A DNA stretch of 64,000 nt from Mayamaea pseudoterrestris (taxonomy: Eukaryota; Bacillariophyta; Bacillariophyceae; Sellaphorales; Sellaphoraceae). Position numbers and translations under genes: made by a program. The notes under the pieces are model-generated. The model searched no databases. It had not been told where the DNA came from and saw only the letters and a program-made list of their open reading frames with translations. Shown here one piece after another: positions 9,371 to 19,747 of the stretch (position 1 is the stretch's first letter; every line of letters begins with the position of its first letter). The DNA lies in assembly GCA_027923505.1 (NCBI GenBank), contig BROI01000021.1:62001-126000 (forward strand), read 5' to 3'.

Positions 9371-12250
9371 TCCAAGTGGAACTTTGAAAAGGTTGCAAGG
9401 GATTGCGGCGTTTCAATTGAAAGCTACTTGTCTGATAACGCTGCGTGTTTCACCAGTCACGAGTACACTGAGCATCTTTCCAAATTCAAGCAGACGACTG
9501 TCTTTGCAGGCGTCGGCGCCCATCATCAAAACGGAATAGCAGAACGAAACATTCAAACCATTATGAACATGGCAAGAACGATGCTTATCCATGCTAACAT
9601 GCATTGGACTGACGTTGATGACATGTCGCTCTGGCCGATGGCTGTCGACTACGCAGTTTACATCTTCAATCGAATGCCAAACGTCGCCACTGGCCAAGCT
9701 CCCATTGATATCTTCACTGGTACCATCTGGGCAAGCCACAAGTTCCATCATCTCCACGTTTTTGGATCGCCCGCCTACGTTCTTGATCCTCGCATGCAAG
9801 ACGGCAAGTCCATTCCTCGTTGGAAAGTGCGCTCACGCCGCGGGATCTTTGTCGGCTTCTCCAGCAAGCACTCGGCTACAGTTCCTCTTGTCCTCAACTT
9901 GAATACATTAACCATCAGTCCTCAGTATCACGTTACGCATGACGATTGGTTTACTACAGTTGACGCTCTTCCTGATTCGCCTCCAAATTTTACGGACGAC
10001 AGATGGACGAGTCTCTTTGCGACAAGCAAGTACATGTATCCGTTCGACGACGATGACCCCCTTCCTGCTCTCAATCCTGAGTGGGAGGACAACTTTGATG
10101 CCTCAGCTGCTCGCCAAGATGCTATACATGCAGCACAGACTCCTTCCACCACTCCAGTTTTACCTGCTCCCGCCGCTCCGCCAGCGGTTGCTCCAGTTCC
10201 TTCCAATGATTCTCCGCCCGCCACAGGCGCTCCGCCTCCGAATCAGAGGGCGACAAGGACTCCTGAAATTCATTCGCCTACAGAAGCCACAGAACCAACG
10301 CTTCAGAGGGAGCAGAGGGAGCATTTAGATCACATTGATGGCAATCCTTTGCGCTCGTCCGCACCTACACCGCGTGTCGCAGCCGATGTCACAGTCAATC
10401 CCAGTCCACCAAACGCATCAAACGAGTCCACGATCCCGACGACAGCTCCCACGCTCGCACAACAACCACAACAACAAGCAAGTGATCCTCCTTTACGACG
10501 CTCTGCACGTTTACGTGATCGTCCTCCTGAGCCAGTCATCACACGAGCTCAGAGACTCCGTCATGCTCGCGACGAAATGATTGAAACCAATATGCTGTTA
10601 GCAGAGCATGCGCACGCGGAATACCCTTACTCAATCGGTTTAACGCAAGTGCTACTCGCCTCGACGAACGATCCCGACACACTCCGCTACGATGAAGCGA
10701 TGCGCGCTGATGACTCTGAAGAGTTCAGGAAAGCCGCAGGAATAGAGATCAAGTCGCTCGAAGATCATGGCACGTGGGTCGTCATCCCAAGGACCGAGGT
10801 TCCTCAAGGAAAGCAAATCATCCCCGGCACATGGACCTTTCGCCGCAAGCGAACGCCCAGCGGTGAGCTTAAGAAACACAAAGCTCGCTTCTGCGTTCGA
10901 GGAGACCTACAGAAGGACGTATTTGAAACGTTTGCACCAGTCGTTCAATGGAGCACCGTTCGTGTCCTCATGGTATTCGCCTTGACGTTCGGCTACAAAA
11001 CCAAATGCATTGATTTCACCAACGCTTTCGTTCAAGCAGAACTAAAGGATCCAATCTACATTCAATTCCCACGCGGCTTTCAACACAAAGACGGTCATCA
11101 ATCAAGCGATTACTGTTTAAAGTTGCTCAAGTCGTGCTACGGAACGAAGATCGCCCCAAAGCTCTTCTACGAACACTTACGCGACCGACTCGTCGAGCTC
11201 GGTTTCACTCAAAGCTTCTTCGATCCCTGTCTCTTCTACCGCAATGGACAAATCATCGCCTGTTACGTTGACGATTGCATCTGCGTCGCCCGTACCGACA
11301 AGGAGCTGCAGACCATCATCGACGACCTTCGCTCAAAGTTCACGCTCACCGAAGAAGGCGATCTCAGTCAATATCTTGGCATTGATATAAAGCGCTCTGG
11401 CAAGTCTTTCACGCTCACTCAAACGGGTTTGATCGACAGTATCATTCAAGCTACTGGAATGGAGGCTGCTAACGGAGTCTTCACGCCCGCCAACGACACG
11501 CTCGGCAAGAACGCCGATTTACCGGATCATCAAGAGAGCTGGAGCTACAACTCGCTAATCGGCAAGCTTCTCTATCTCGCTGGTAACTCACGCCCTGACA
11601 TTGCCTTTGCAGTCAATCAATGCGCTCGATTCAATCACTGCCCTAAAAAGCCACACTTTGACGCCGTTAAACGCATCGTCCGCTATCTCATCAAGACTCG
11701 CGAACAAGGACTCATCATGACGCCCGAAGGTAACCTCACGGTTGACTGTTACGTTGATGCCGACTTTGCTGGTTTATATGGAAAGGAAGACGGTCAAGAT
11801 CCAGTGTGCGCTCAGTCCCGTACCGGATACCTCATCATGCTCGGTGGCTGCCCCGTCTTTTGGCAAAGCAAGCTACAAACCGAAATCGCTCTATCTACAA
11901 TGGAATCCGAGTACGTTGCCCTCTCTTCAAGCCTTCGCCAAGTCATTCCTATCCAAGCAATCGTCAAGGAAATGGGAAACAAAATGAAGCAACGCATCCA
12001 AGTTAACGCGCGCTCCTACTGCACCGTTTACGAAGATAACGCAGGCTGCCTTGCGCTCGCCAATGCCCCTCATCTTACGCCTCGCTCTCGCCATTACGCT
12101 ACTAAGTATCACCACTTTAAGCACCACGTAAAGCAGGGCACGATCAAAGTCGTTAAGATTGACACCAAGGAGCAACGAGCGGATATCTTTACAAAGGCGC
12201 TGCCCCAAGTCACATTCGAGCACCTCCGCCGTCTCCTTATGGGATGGTAA
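9371..12250 (+). mobile_element. Copia pol, right copy: integrase C-terminal part, reverse transcriptase, RNase H (fossil)
   Basis: An open frame of 940 codons runs from 9428 to 12250. It contains the integrase core end (SDNAACFTSHEY, HHQNGIAERN), a Pro/Ala-rich linker, reverse transcriptase with the YVDD box (CYVDDCICVA), and RNase H (CYVDADFAG, IALSTMESEYVALS, RHYATKYHHFKHHV). It stops 58 bp before the 3' LTR. The order integrase-RT-RNase H is diagnostic for Ty1/copia. The frame looks whole over this segment; the element as a unit is not. Confidence 0.9.
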
Positions 12251-12298
12251 AGTTGCTCATCTTCTCTGTTATTTGTCTCTATGTCTATAACATCGATC

Positions 12299-12308
12299 CA
12301 AGAGGGAG
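12299..12308 (+). other. Polypurine tract of the copia element
   Basis: The purine-rich run CAAGAGGGAG abuts the 3' LTR, where plus-strand DNA synthesis is primed in LTR elements. Position and composition both fit. Confidence 0.7.
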
Positions 12309-12610
12309 AGTCGAAACAATTAAGGTTCAGGCCCTGCCAGTGTCCGTTTGTTTCGGTTGATCCTCATGGCTGGATATCTGTTAATATCCAGTATCTGTGA
12401 ATACTCAAGTTACTTAAGCTACAGAAGCAAGCCGACGTTACCAACACGTCGGCAACGGTCCCCTTAAAGTAGCGGTAACAACTAAATCAAATCATTCTAT
12501 TGCAAAGTACACGCAATCGTCTCGTTCCCCTTCTTCTTACCAAGCTAGTAGACTGATCATCTCCTACTTGACCAAGTCCTCAAGGTAACTCGACACAAGT
12601 TGCATTGATA
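12309..12610 (+). repeat. 3' LTR of the copia element (302 bp)
   Basis: This is the second copy of the 302-bp LTR. It is immediately preceded by the purine run AAGAGGGAG, a good polypurine tract, and followed by the target duplication GTCTC (12611-12615). Confidence 0.9.
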
Positions 12611-12657
12611 GTCTCGCTCATTAGTGTATCTTGCTGCTCTTGCATACTTTGGGGCAT
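12611..12657 (-). pseudogene. 5' end of the split Crypton-like recombinase gene
   Basis: Right of the copia element the minus strand offers a start codon at 12657 (MPQSMQEQQDTLMSET). It enters the same phase as the long open frame at 1-990 when the 5-bp target duplication GTCTC (991-995 and 12611-12615) is counted once. About 15 codons upstream of the insertion point are therefore preserved here. The same frame is open somewhat further upstream before meeting a stop, so an upstream exon cannot be excluded. Confidence 0.5.
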
Positions 12658-13315
12658 GAGATTTAGAAGTGTATGTAGTAGATTGAAGCAGCGCTTCCTT
12701 GCATGGTTTGAAAGACTTCCAGGGTGACTTGTCGCTCCTCGCGCAAGATGCCATGCACATGTTCAAAGAATTAGCGAGAGCAATGTGGATGGAAGAGTAC
12801 TGAAACGAGTCATTCAATGAGTCATACTATGCTAATATGAGTAGGAAGGTAGGTCACGAGGAGGAGCGACTTGGCACTAACTGTGGCTCAAACAGTACAA
12901 AGGAGAGAAGGACGCTCCAGCATTGTAGGCTTGGCTTACAATTTTAGCACTGGATTGATATGCCTGGCTTAGAAAATAGCAGTACAATTGTGTGTGACTT
13001 AGAAAAAATTCTAAGCGCAGCCCTTCTCCTTGATTTTACTAGGCGATTATCGCGCAGCAAGCTCTCCTCCATTTTGTCAATGACATTTGATTACATATGC
13101 CTCCTGGACTGGACAGCCGACAATGCCCCAAGGTGCGACATCCCAGGCTTAATATCTTACATATGCCTATATTCATGTCTGTATATGTACATTCGAACCA
13201 CTAAGCCCAGACTACGGGAGTTACCCATTCCGACGACGGAAACACAAATACATCGACTTCATCAATGTCAGTCCATTTACTATAAGATTGGACAATAATA
13301 AACATAAAATCTTCG
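12658..13315. other. Non-coding stretch between the Crypton-like gene and the F-box gene
   Basis: No supported gene. It holds a short inverted pair of the type CGCGAGGAGCGACAAG near 12729-12745 and 12848-12866, and a 7-bp hairpin CTTAGAA-AAAA-TTCTAAG at 12998-13015. The left part probably belongs to the upstream region of the Crypton-like gene. The right part should contain the promoter of the F-box gene, but I see no clear core element. Confidence 0.5.
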
Positions 13316-14501
13316 ATGTCTTATAGAATGAAGGACGATACTTCTATGAGCGACGACAGTTACCCGCCATCCAGTGGTAAATTTCCATCGATGATTGATC
13401 TACTTCGATGTCACGCATGGCTCGGTCGGTTTGTTACCAGTGGGTCCGACGAGCTGCTCCTGCAAGCACCAAATGAATGCCAAGCGTTTATCCATGCGTT
13501 TCATCGGCTCAAACATGCCCACCTTCAGCCGTTTCATTGCACGACAGCAACTGCAGCGACTATGTATAGCGATACGATTGCTAACATTACAGTTCAAGCT
13601 GAGAAAATAAAGAGCAACCAAGAATTCAACGTATTGCAATCGACTTTGGATGACGACATTGCCTTCAAAATACTCGATTACTTAACGAGTCAGTCGCTCG
13701 TTCAGGTGTCAAAGACCTGCAATAGATTGAATGTCTTATGCAAGACGAATGCACACCTCCGATCTTTCGACGTAGCTTTAGCGCGACAGTTGACGACACC
13801 AATGCAACGATTGCGCGCCAAGGAACAAATTCAAGGAATATCAAATACTATTAATGACTGTCATGTTCCGATTCCGTCGCTACTGCTACGTCGACGAATT
13901 GTAATAACCGACTGCGGCGATCCCGAGTACAATGGGGTCTATCACTGCACTGGCTGCAACGGAAACGGATACAGTTTTACCAAGCCACGAGATTCTAGCA
14001 TTATCCAAAATTTGAATAAATATGAAAGGCGTCAGACACTACCGTCTCGACTCTTGCTGCCCGACGACTCGTCTGTACGTGCTCATGACGAGAGTTTTGA
14101 AAGCGACGGCGACGAGCTGCAAGACACAACGCATAGAGAAACGCTCCGGTGCATGCTCGCCAAGCGATTTTCCAATGAGGTAGAGTAAATATAGGAGGAA
14201 AGAATTACTCAATCATTACCCGCCTCACTCTGGTGATTATCGACAGACCATTCTCTGGTACATGAGCAAGGAAGTAATAGCAACCGACCATGCCGCATCT
14301 GAAATTGATGGCAATGGCCAAGCTGGTAAAGTCATCCAAGTTTTCCACTTTTGGGCCAAGCTCATGGTGTTGGGGGATGCATCGCCCGACGTTTCTCGGT
14401 ATCCATCGCAGTCGTCCATTATGCAACGAAATGGCGAGGGATGGGAATCATTGACAACGACGGAGACGATTGAACCACCGATCGTAGAGCTACTTGACTA
14501 G
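13316..14501 (+). CDS. F-box domain protein
   Basis: Two exons, 13316-14179 and 14247-14501, joined across a 67-nt GT-AG intron (GTAGAG...GACAG) in phase 0, giving 372 residues. The F-box lies around residues 105-150: LDDDIAFKILDYLTSQSLVQ followed by VSKTCNRLNVLC, the usual Leu/Pro-poor version with the two-helix pattern. F-box proteins bind Skp1 and bring substrates to SCF ubiquitin ligases. The region after it (RRRIVITDCGDPEYNGVYHC...NGNGYSFTKP) resembles a small beta domain found beside F-boxes in stramenopiles, but I cannot name it. No LRR or WD repeats are visible. Without the intron the frame would stop at 14188. Substrate unknown. Confidence 0.75.
14180..14246 (+). other. Intron of the F-box gene (67 nt)
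   Basis: GTAGAG donor and GACAG acceptor. The open frame continues in phase 0 downstream (ILWYMSKEVIATD). Confidence 0.7.
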
Positions 14502-14590
14502 CATGCTTACTAATTTTGTACACGTGCGCGACCGGTATTATAATTAAGAAGAACCATTTACCATTCATTTTCAGCCTATTTTGTTATTCA

Positions 14591-16113
14591 TCACTGCGCC
14601 GTCATCTGCTCCTTGTGAATGAGGTGCGTCGTCGTTTCAACCAAGTGCAAAAGCTTGTCCATGTCCGAGGCCCACTCTGTCAGCACTGTTTCAGCCGACT
14701 TTGGCGAAGAGAATCGTACAATATCCATCGGACGATCCATTTTGGCGTAGACGCTTCCATCACTCACCATGCCTGCAATTTCTAATTCCAACCGGTCGGG
14801 CGTCAACTGCAAAAGCTGAGCCAGTCGTGACTTGTGAATGCGTTTGTAGTATAATGAGGCAATGCGAATATTGTGCTGTATGATGCGACGATGAAAAGTT
14901 TCGTGCCAGTGCTTGGTAAGATCGCTGCCACCCTCGAGGAAGCACGGGAGCGACTCGAGCTCGGCTTGATTAGCCAGTGGATAGTTAATGATCTCCTTCT
15001 TCAGCAACAAGTCAATTGTGCGTCTGGAATTATAGAGATAACAACTTTGTGAGTTCCTAAATTATTAAACGAGCAGCACATCCGTAGAAGTCACTTACTG
15101 AAACGACGGAATTGCCTCCAAGTTGGCATCCAATTTGATGCGCTGCAGCAAGTCTTGCTGCTCGTTTCCGTGAGGACTGAGCGCCAAAAAGACAATCGTG
15201 GCTTGCAAAGTTGGTCTCCATTTGATTTCATCCTTCAAGATGGAGGAGGTCGAGTAAATGGCGTGATAGTCCTTGGCAAGTTCCAAAGCATCTTTCTCGT
15301 GTCGATGCAAAATACTATAGAGAGTAAAGTATTTGACCTTGTACTCCTCCATATTTTCCTCTTGCAAGTTTTTGCGGACAATCTTGCCAGCGACAATGGC
15401 CGATCTCACAAAGTCTTGCTTGGCTAGCGTCAAGCGCATTTGCTCGAGAATGTATTCCACCTTGTCACGCTTGGAAAGAGAGCCGTACGTTTCAACATGA
15501 ACCTCTTGGAGAATATCAGCGGCGCTTGCAATATCACCTTCCTCTTCCTGTGTACGTTGAAGATGCAGACTGAGTATTGTATTGTTAGATCAATGATCGC
15601 ACACAAAGTTTATGAAAGACGCACCTTAATGGTCGCCATGACTCTGGTAAGAATCGCTCGCTCGCGCTCCAGGAAAATTTTTCCATTACTAATATCGCGC
15701 AGCGCTTCCACGAGCTTGTCTCGACACTCTTTCTTATCGGAGGAAACAGCCAAGGGCGTATACGGCTCTGTGACGCACCATGGCATGGCCGTTTCCACGA
15801 GTGTCTTGATTGCTGCCGTCTTTTGCGAGCGTTTAGTGGCCAGCCCTTGCAGCGTCGTCAGCAAGGCTTCATCGTCTTGAGCATCATGGCAAATGTCCAG
15901 TGATGCCTTGCAGACTCGAATGAGACTTTTGTTATCATTTCCGACGCGACAGCGCTTCTCCAAAGCAGCAAGCAAGACGAGGGCTTCCTGCAATTGATTG
16001 GAGGCGGCAAGCTGCTTGGCGTGCGCTAATTTGGCGTCTGTTTCCGAGGATAAATCGAGTTTTTCTTCCAAGATTCCGCCACTCGCTGATCCAGATGCAC
16101 CTTCTGAGGACAT
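14591..16113 (-). CDS. RPN5: 26S proteasome lid subunit Rpn5 (PSMD12)
   Basis: Three exons on the minus strand: 16113-15625, 15547-15099, 15023-14591. Introns of 77 and 75 nt have GT-AG ends, and the joined frame gives 456 residues, the usual size of PSMD12. Diagnostic stretches: ATIKEEEGDIASAADILQEV and VETYGSLSKRDKVEYILEQM in the middle, and the C-terminal PCI segment IRIASLYYKRIHKSRLAQLL with MVSDGSVYAKMDRPMDIVRF. Rpn5 is a PCI-domain scaffold of the proteasome lid and contacts the deubiquitinase Rpn11. The exon 1/2 acceptor was chosen by frame: a nearer AG at 15570 would bring a stop. The gene is convergent with the F-box gene, with stops 89 bp apart. Confidence 0.93.
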
Positions 16114-17213
16114 ATTACACGATCAACTGTAAAACTGGGATTTTGTATCATAAAGAGTGCGCTTCAATTGTTTGTGCCATGGCCGCAACGACGTCGATGG
16201 TGGTCGACGAAGATCTTTGCGAAACGTCTTCTTTACCGGTACGACACGTAGCTACCTCTTTAGCTCTTGTGAATATCTGTACACTCGCTAGGATAGAACC
16301 GCGGCGTAAGGTGTTCATCCAAATAGAATGATGAGGCACATCCCTGCAAATCTGCCTCGTGTACTAGAGTGAGAGTGCACCATTTGCAAAGACGATACGT
16401 TGTCCAAAGAGGTATATGAAGGAGCTGAAACACTGTCTGTAATTCTCCGTTTGCAGATTCTGATCAGCCTGCTTTGCTGACATGATGTAGCGCCTTTTGT
16501 TGCGTTGGAATATAGATTGTCGTCACGGTAGAAGGTGGACCAAATTCGTTTCGTCAAATCGCACCGCAACTCACTCGCTGTCAGGACGTCGCTCGTGAGT
16601 TGGCTAATCGCTTTACTATGCATAGCTATACCATCTACCGGGCCCTTGGGGATACTCTTACAGCTAATCCATTTACTAGCCGGCATCTGCGAAACAAGAG
16701 TTAGGTAGGTATGAATGACCACATGACATGTTGTTCAAGCGACTACAGTGAGTAAATACGTAGCAAGAATGTGGCGCTCTGATCCTGATTCGCTGACAAG
16801 TCCTCACGAGGCAATACGGAATTACTGGTACGATATAGTTTCTTGTTTATTAGGGGTGCACGGTGGTGACAACCTACAAGTCCGCATCGATGCATGCCAC
16901 ACTTCCGGTAGCTCGACGTGCGCATGGCTACGTAAGTGCGACAACGAGCTCCTCGCTAATAATAGTTCACACTTGCTTCCGTTGGTGTATGATCAATTAT
17001 ATAGATAATCGGAAGCAGACAAGGTCACCTATAAAACTTCCGGCAACTATGCGAACTGCCGTGACTAGCGCGGCGCGCTCGATCGAAGTCCGTCGCAGCG
17101 ACACGCCGAGTAACCGTCCATCCGTTTTGACGGAATCGAAACGTTGGCTTGTCAGTCACACTTTGGAGCAAACCAATTGGTTGCGAGAGGGAAAAGCGTT
17201 TGCTTGTATCACC
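16114..17213. other. 1.1-kb intergenic region, divergent promoter of RPN5 and ornithine decarboxylase
   Basis: No supported gene. The open frames in it are short, mutually overlapping and lack recognisable motifs. It must hold both promoters, since RPN5 starts at 16113 on the minus strand and ODC probably starts at 17214 on the plus strand. An ATG at 17049 is in frame with ODC and could extend its N-terminus by 55 residues, in which case the intergenic part is shorter. Confidence 0.5.
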
Positions 17214-19650
17214 ATGGACGTCGAGCTTGAACAGAAGCAGCAGCAGCCGCAGCAGCCGCAGCAGCCGCAACAGCAGCAGGAACCCAAGAAGAAGGGACAT
17301 CACCATCGTCGCGTTTCGTCGCTTGTCGTGGATGAAACCAAGGCGAGTTCTCTCCTGACGGACGTTTTGCGCGAAAACAATGTCTTTCTTGGAGGAAGTT
17401 CTCTTGGTAAGGGATTGAAGAAGGCGGCTCACTACTATTTCAACGAGCACTTGGCGGACCATCACCCGCCGACGCATCTTGACTTGCCCGGCCGAGCCGA
17501 TTTGGCGGACTTGGACGAGGCGGAACTCATGCCATTGGAAGATTCCTTCTACGTTGTTGACATTGCCATGGTGGTCAGTCAGGTAAGCGACAAGCAATAG
17601 TAGTTGTCATGTACGCCTTGGAAGCGATGGATGCTGAAGCTCGTGCGGTCGACTCGTTCCATTGTCGTGACTCGCGGCCTCACTTATTTTCACTCTCTAC
17701 TCACGACAGGTATACCAATGGCGTCGCTTCTTTCCTCGTGTCGAACCATTTTATGCCGTCAAGTGCAATCCTGATCCCGTCATTGTCAAGACGCTGGCCA
17801 TTATGGGATGCAACTTCGACTGCGCCTCGCGGAACGAGATTCGCCTTGTGCAGGAAATTACCAAGGACTTGCGCAAGCCAGAAATCATTTACGCGAATCC
17901 ATGCAAGGCTCGCAATCACTTGGTGGAGGCGGTTTGCCGAGGAGTCCGCATGGTGACGTTTGACAATGCTACTGAAGTGCTCAAGGTGAGTTTAGTATTG
18001 TTTGGTTGGATCACTGTATATATAAGCGAGCAAAATATTTTGCTTGTTGAAGTGTATTGTCATCGACCCGTTCTCATGCTCATGGATGCTGCATGCGCTT
18101 TCATTCACTGCCACCAGTGCGCTCAAATTAGCAAAAAGATTGAGCTCATTCTTCGCATCATTACGGACGATCGCGGAAGTCAGTGTCGCTTGAGCTCCAA
18201 GTTTGGTGCGCCCCGCATCAAATGGCGTGCACTCTTGGCCGCGGCAAAGAAGCATGGCTTGCAAGTGGTTGGGGTCTCGTTTCACGTTGGATCGGGATGT
18301 CGAGATGCTTCGCGCTATGAAGCGGCTCTGGCGGATGCTCGAGAAATTTTCGACATGGCCAAGATGGAGTTTGGCTTTGACATGACCATTCTTGATATCG
18401 GCGGCGGTTTCCCAGGAGAGACGCACAGTCTCTGGAACCCTGCCTCGGAGATAGACGAAGTGGATGCAGTCTTGGAAAAGATAGAAGGCATCGAGTTGAG
18501 CGAGGCAGCTGTTGTTGAGAACAACGATGATGACGACCAGCAGAACAGATTCATGTACTTTAAGGAGATTGCTGCGCAAGTCGCTCCAGTCATTGATCGA
18601 CTCTTTCCAATCGAGTCTGGTGTCCGCGTCATTGGCGAACCGGGACGATACTTTGTCGCTGCTTGCTCCACCTTGTGCTGCTCGGTCGTGGCCTGCCGCA
18701 ACAATGCGGTTGACGCTTCGTTCGAACCGGAACGGTTAAATGACGCGGAACTTGCCCGAAGCATGAACGAGTGGAGCCGCGAGGAGGAGCACGAGCTAGT
18801 GCATCATCGCACACGATCCTTGTCGATGGGAGGTGGGCAAGAAACGGATCCAATTTTTTCCACGATTCAGGAAGAATTGGCCGACTATTCCAAGCTGTAC
18901 GCGACGCAAATGATTAGCCAACAGGAGTTTGACGTTTACAACGACAAACTTGACTTATACAAAGAAGATGTTATCACTGCTGTGGATTTGCTCGGTCCGC
19001 CTGAGGAGCATCAGTTGTCTAAGGTTTCGCATTCGGTTGAAGGAATGGCGTATCCTCTCGTGGCGAATTCGACCGAAGACGACCAGGATGGCTGTGCGCT
19101 CCTCTCGCTGGCAGCTGCCGGTGAAGCGGCAGTGAATGGAATCGTCATGCAGGCTGTTGCAGACTCGGCGCCGTTGCAGGACGATTACTCTTACTACATC
19201 AACGATGGTGTCTATGGAGCGTTTAACAATATCATGTTTGATCATGCCTCTTGTCGTCCTCGCGTGCTACGTCTGAACAATATAAAAGAGGGACGTTTTC
19301 CGACTGGTATTACTGGCAACTTTGAGGATGCAAGCTCTTCGGATGAGTCGGACGAGGGCAAGTCACTCTATGCCTCCACAGTGTTTGGGCCAACATGCGA
19401 TTCGATTGACGTCATTGCCCGTTCAGTGCTGCTTCCGAAGCTTAATGTTGGAGACTACTTGTATTTTACCAACATGGGTGCTTACACGATGGCTGCGGCC
19501 AGCTCCTTTAACGGTTTCACACCCAGCGAGAAGATTTACGTCTGTAGTGTCCAGCCTCAATACTTCGAGGCCTTGGCTGCCGGTCCAGAGGTCATGGCCG
19601 CTAAAATTAAGCTTGACGAGGAAGAGAAGAAGGTTGACAGTGGTTTTTAA
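17214..19650 (+). CDS. ODC: Ornithine decarboxylase, enlarged
   Basis: Exons 17214-17582, 17710-17985 and 18118-19650 give 725 residues; ODCs usually have 400-460. It decarboxylates ornithine to putrescine with PLP, the entry to polyamines, which diatoms also use for silica-forming long-chain polyamines. Seen: the PLP lysine in PFYAVKCNPDP (K141), FDCASRNEI, GVSFHVGSGC, LDIGGGFPG, GEPGRYF, and the catalytic-Cys box GPTCDSIDVI followed by YFTNMGAYT. The extra length comes from a Gln/Pro-rich N-terminus (QKQQQPQQPQQPQQQQ), about 40 residues after GGFPGE, and about 140 residues, acidic and low in structure, between the GEPGRYF box and NDGVYGAFNN. Start at 17214 is preferred because ACCATGG context precedes a sensible N-terminus; 17049 is an alternative. 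Arginine decarboxylase of this fold is less likely because the Cys box is of ODC type. Confidence 0.9.
17986..18117 (+). other. ODC intron 2, 132 nt, in frame and stop-free
   Basis: Donor CAAG|GTGAGT, acceptor CACCAG|TGCG. The length is a multiple of three and there is no stop in the ODC frame, so retention would add 44 residues. Family alignment argues for splicing: EVLK joins directly to CAQISKKIELILRI. Confidence 0.8.
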
Positions 19651-19747
19651 TCTGCGCTCTGTGCAAGTGATTGTGTTGAACACCAGTGCCACCATCATAT
19701 GCTTAACGGACACCTGGGAAGATAGACGACAGAATTTAGAAAGTAAT

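Larger units (their letters stand above)
996..12610 (+). mobile_element. Ty1/copia LTR retrotransposon, rearranged, with nested TRIM-like inserts
   Basis: The ends are two 302-bp direct repeats (996-1297 and 12309-12610), identical as far as I can compare by eye and flanked by the 5-bp duplication GTCTC. Inside are a gag region, then protease, integrase, reverse transcriptase and RNase H in the copia order (integrase before RT). Identical LTRs mean a recent insertion. The interior is not a simple element: pol is present as two overlapping copies, and a 676-bp TRIM-like element is inserted between gag and pol. The left pol copy is broken by well over ten changes. The right pol reading frame (9428-12250) looks whole over integrase C-terminal part, RT and RNase H. 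The element as a whole is broken. Diatom copia lineages are called CoDi; I cannot assign the lineage. Confidence 0.9.

Noticed and set aside
12557-12817. Minus-strand open frame crossing the right LTR boundary
   Set aside because: It mixes LTR and flank sequence in a phase different from the recombinase frame and shows no motif.
12998-13015. Hairpin CTTAGAA-AAAA-TTCTAAG as a terminator or mobile-element end
   Set aside because: A 7-bp stem of mostly A/T is expected by chance at this scale, and a eukaryotic gene does not need it.
16315-17008. Short open frames between RPN5 and ODC
   Set aside because: They overlap one another on both strands, carry no recognisable domain, and lie in the expected promoter region.
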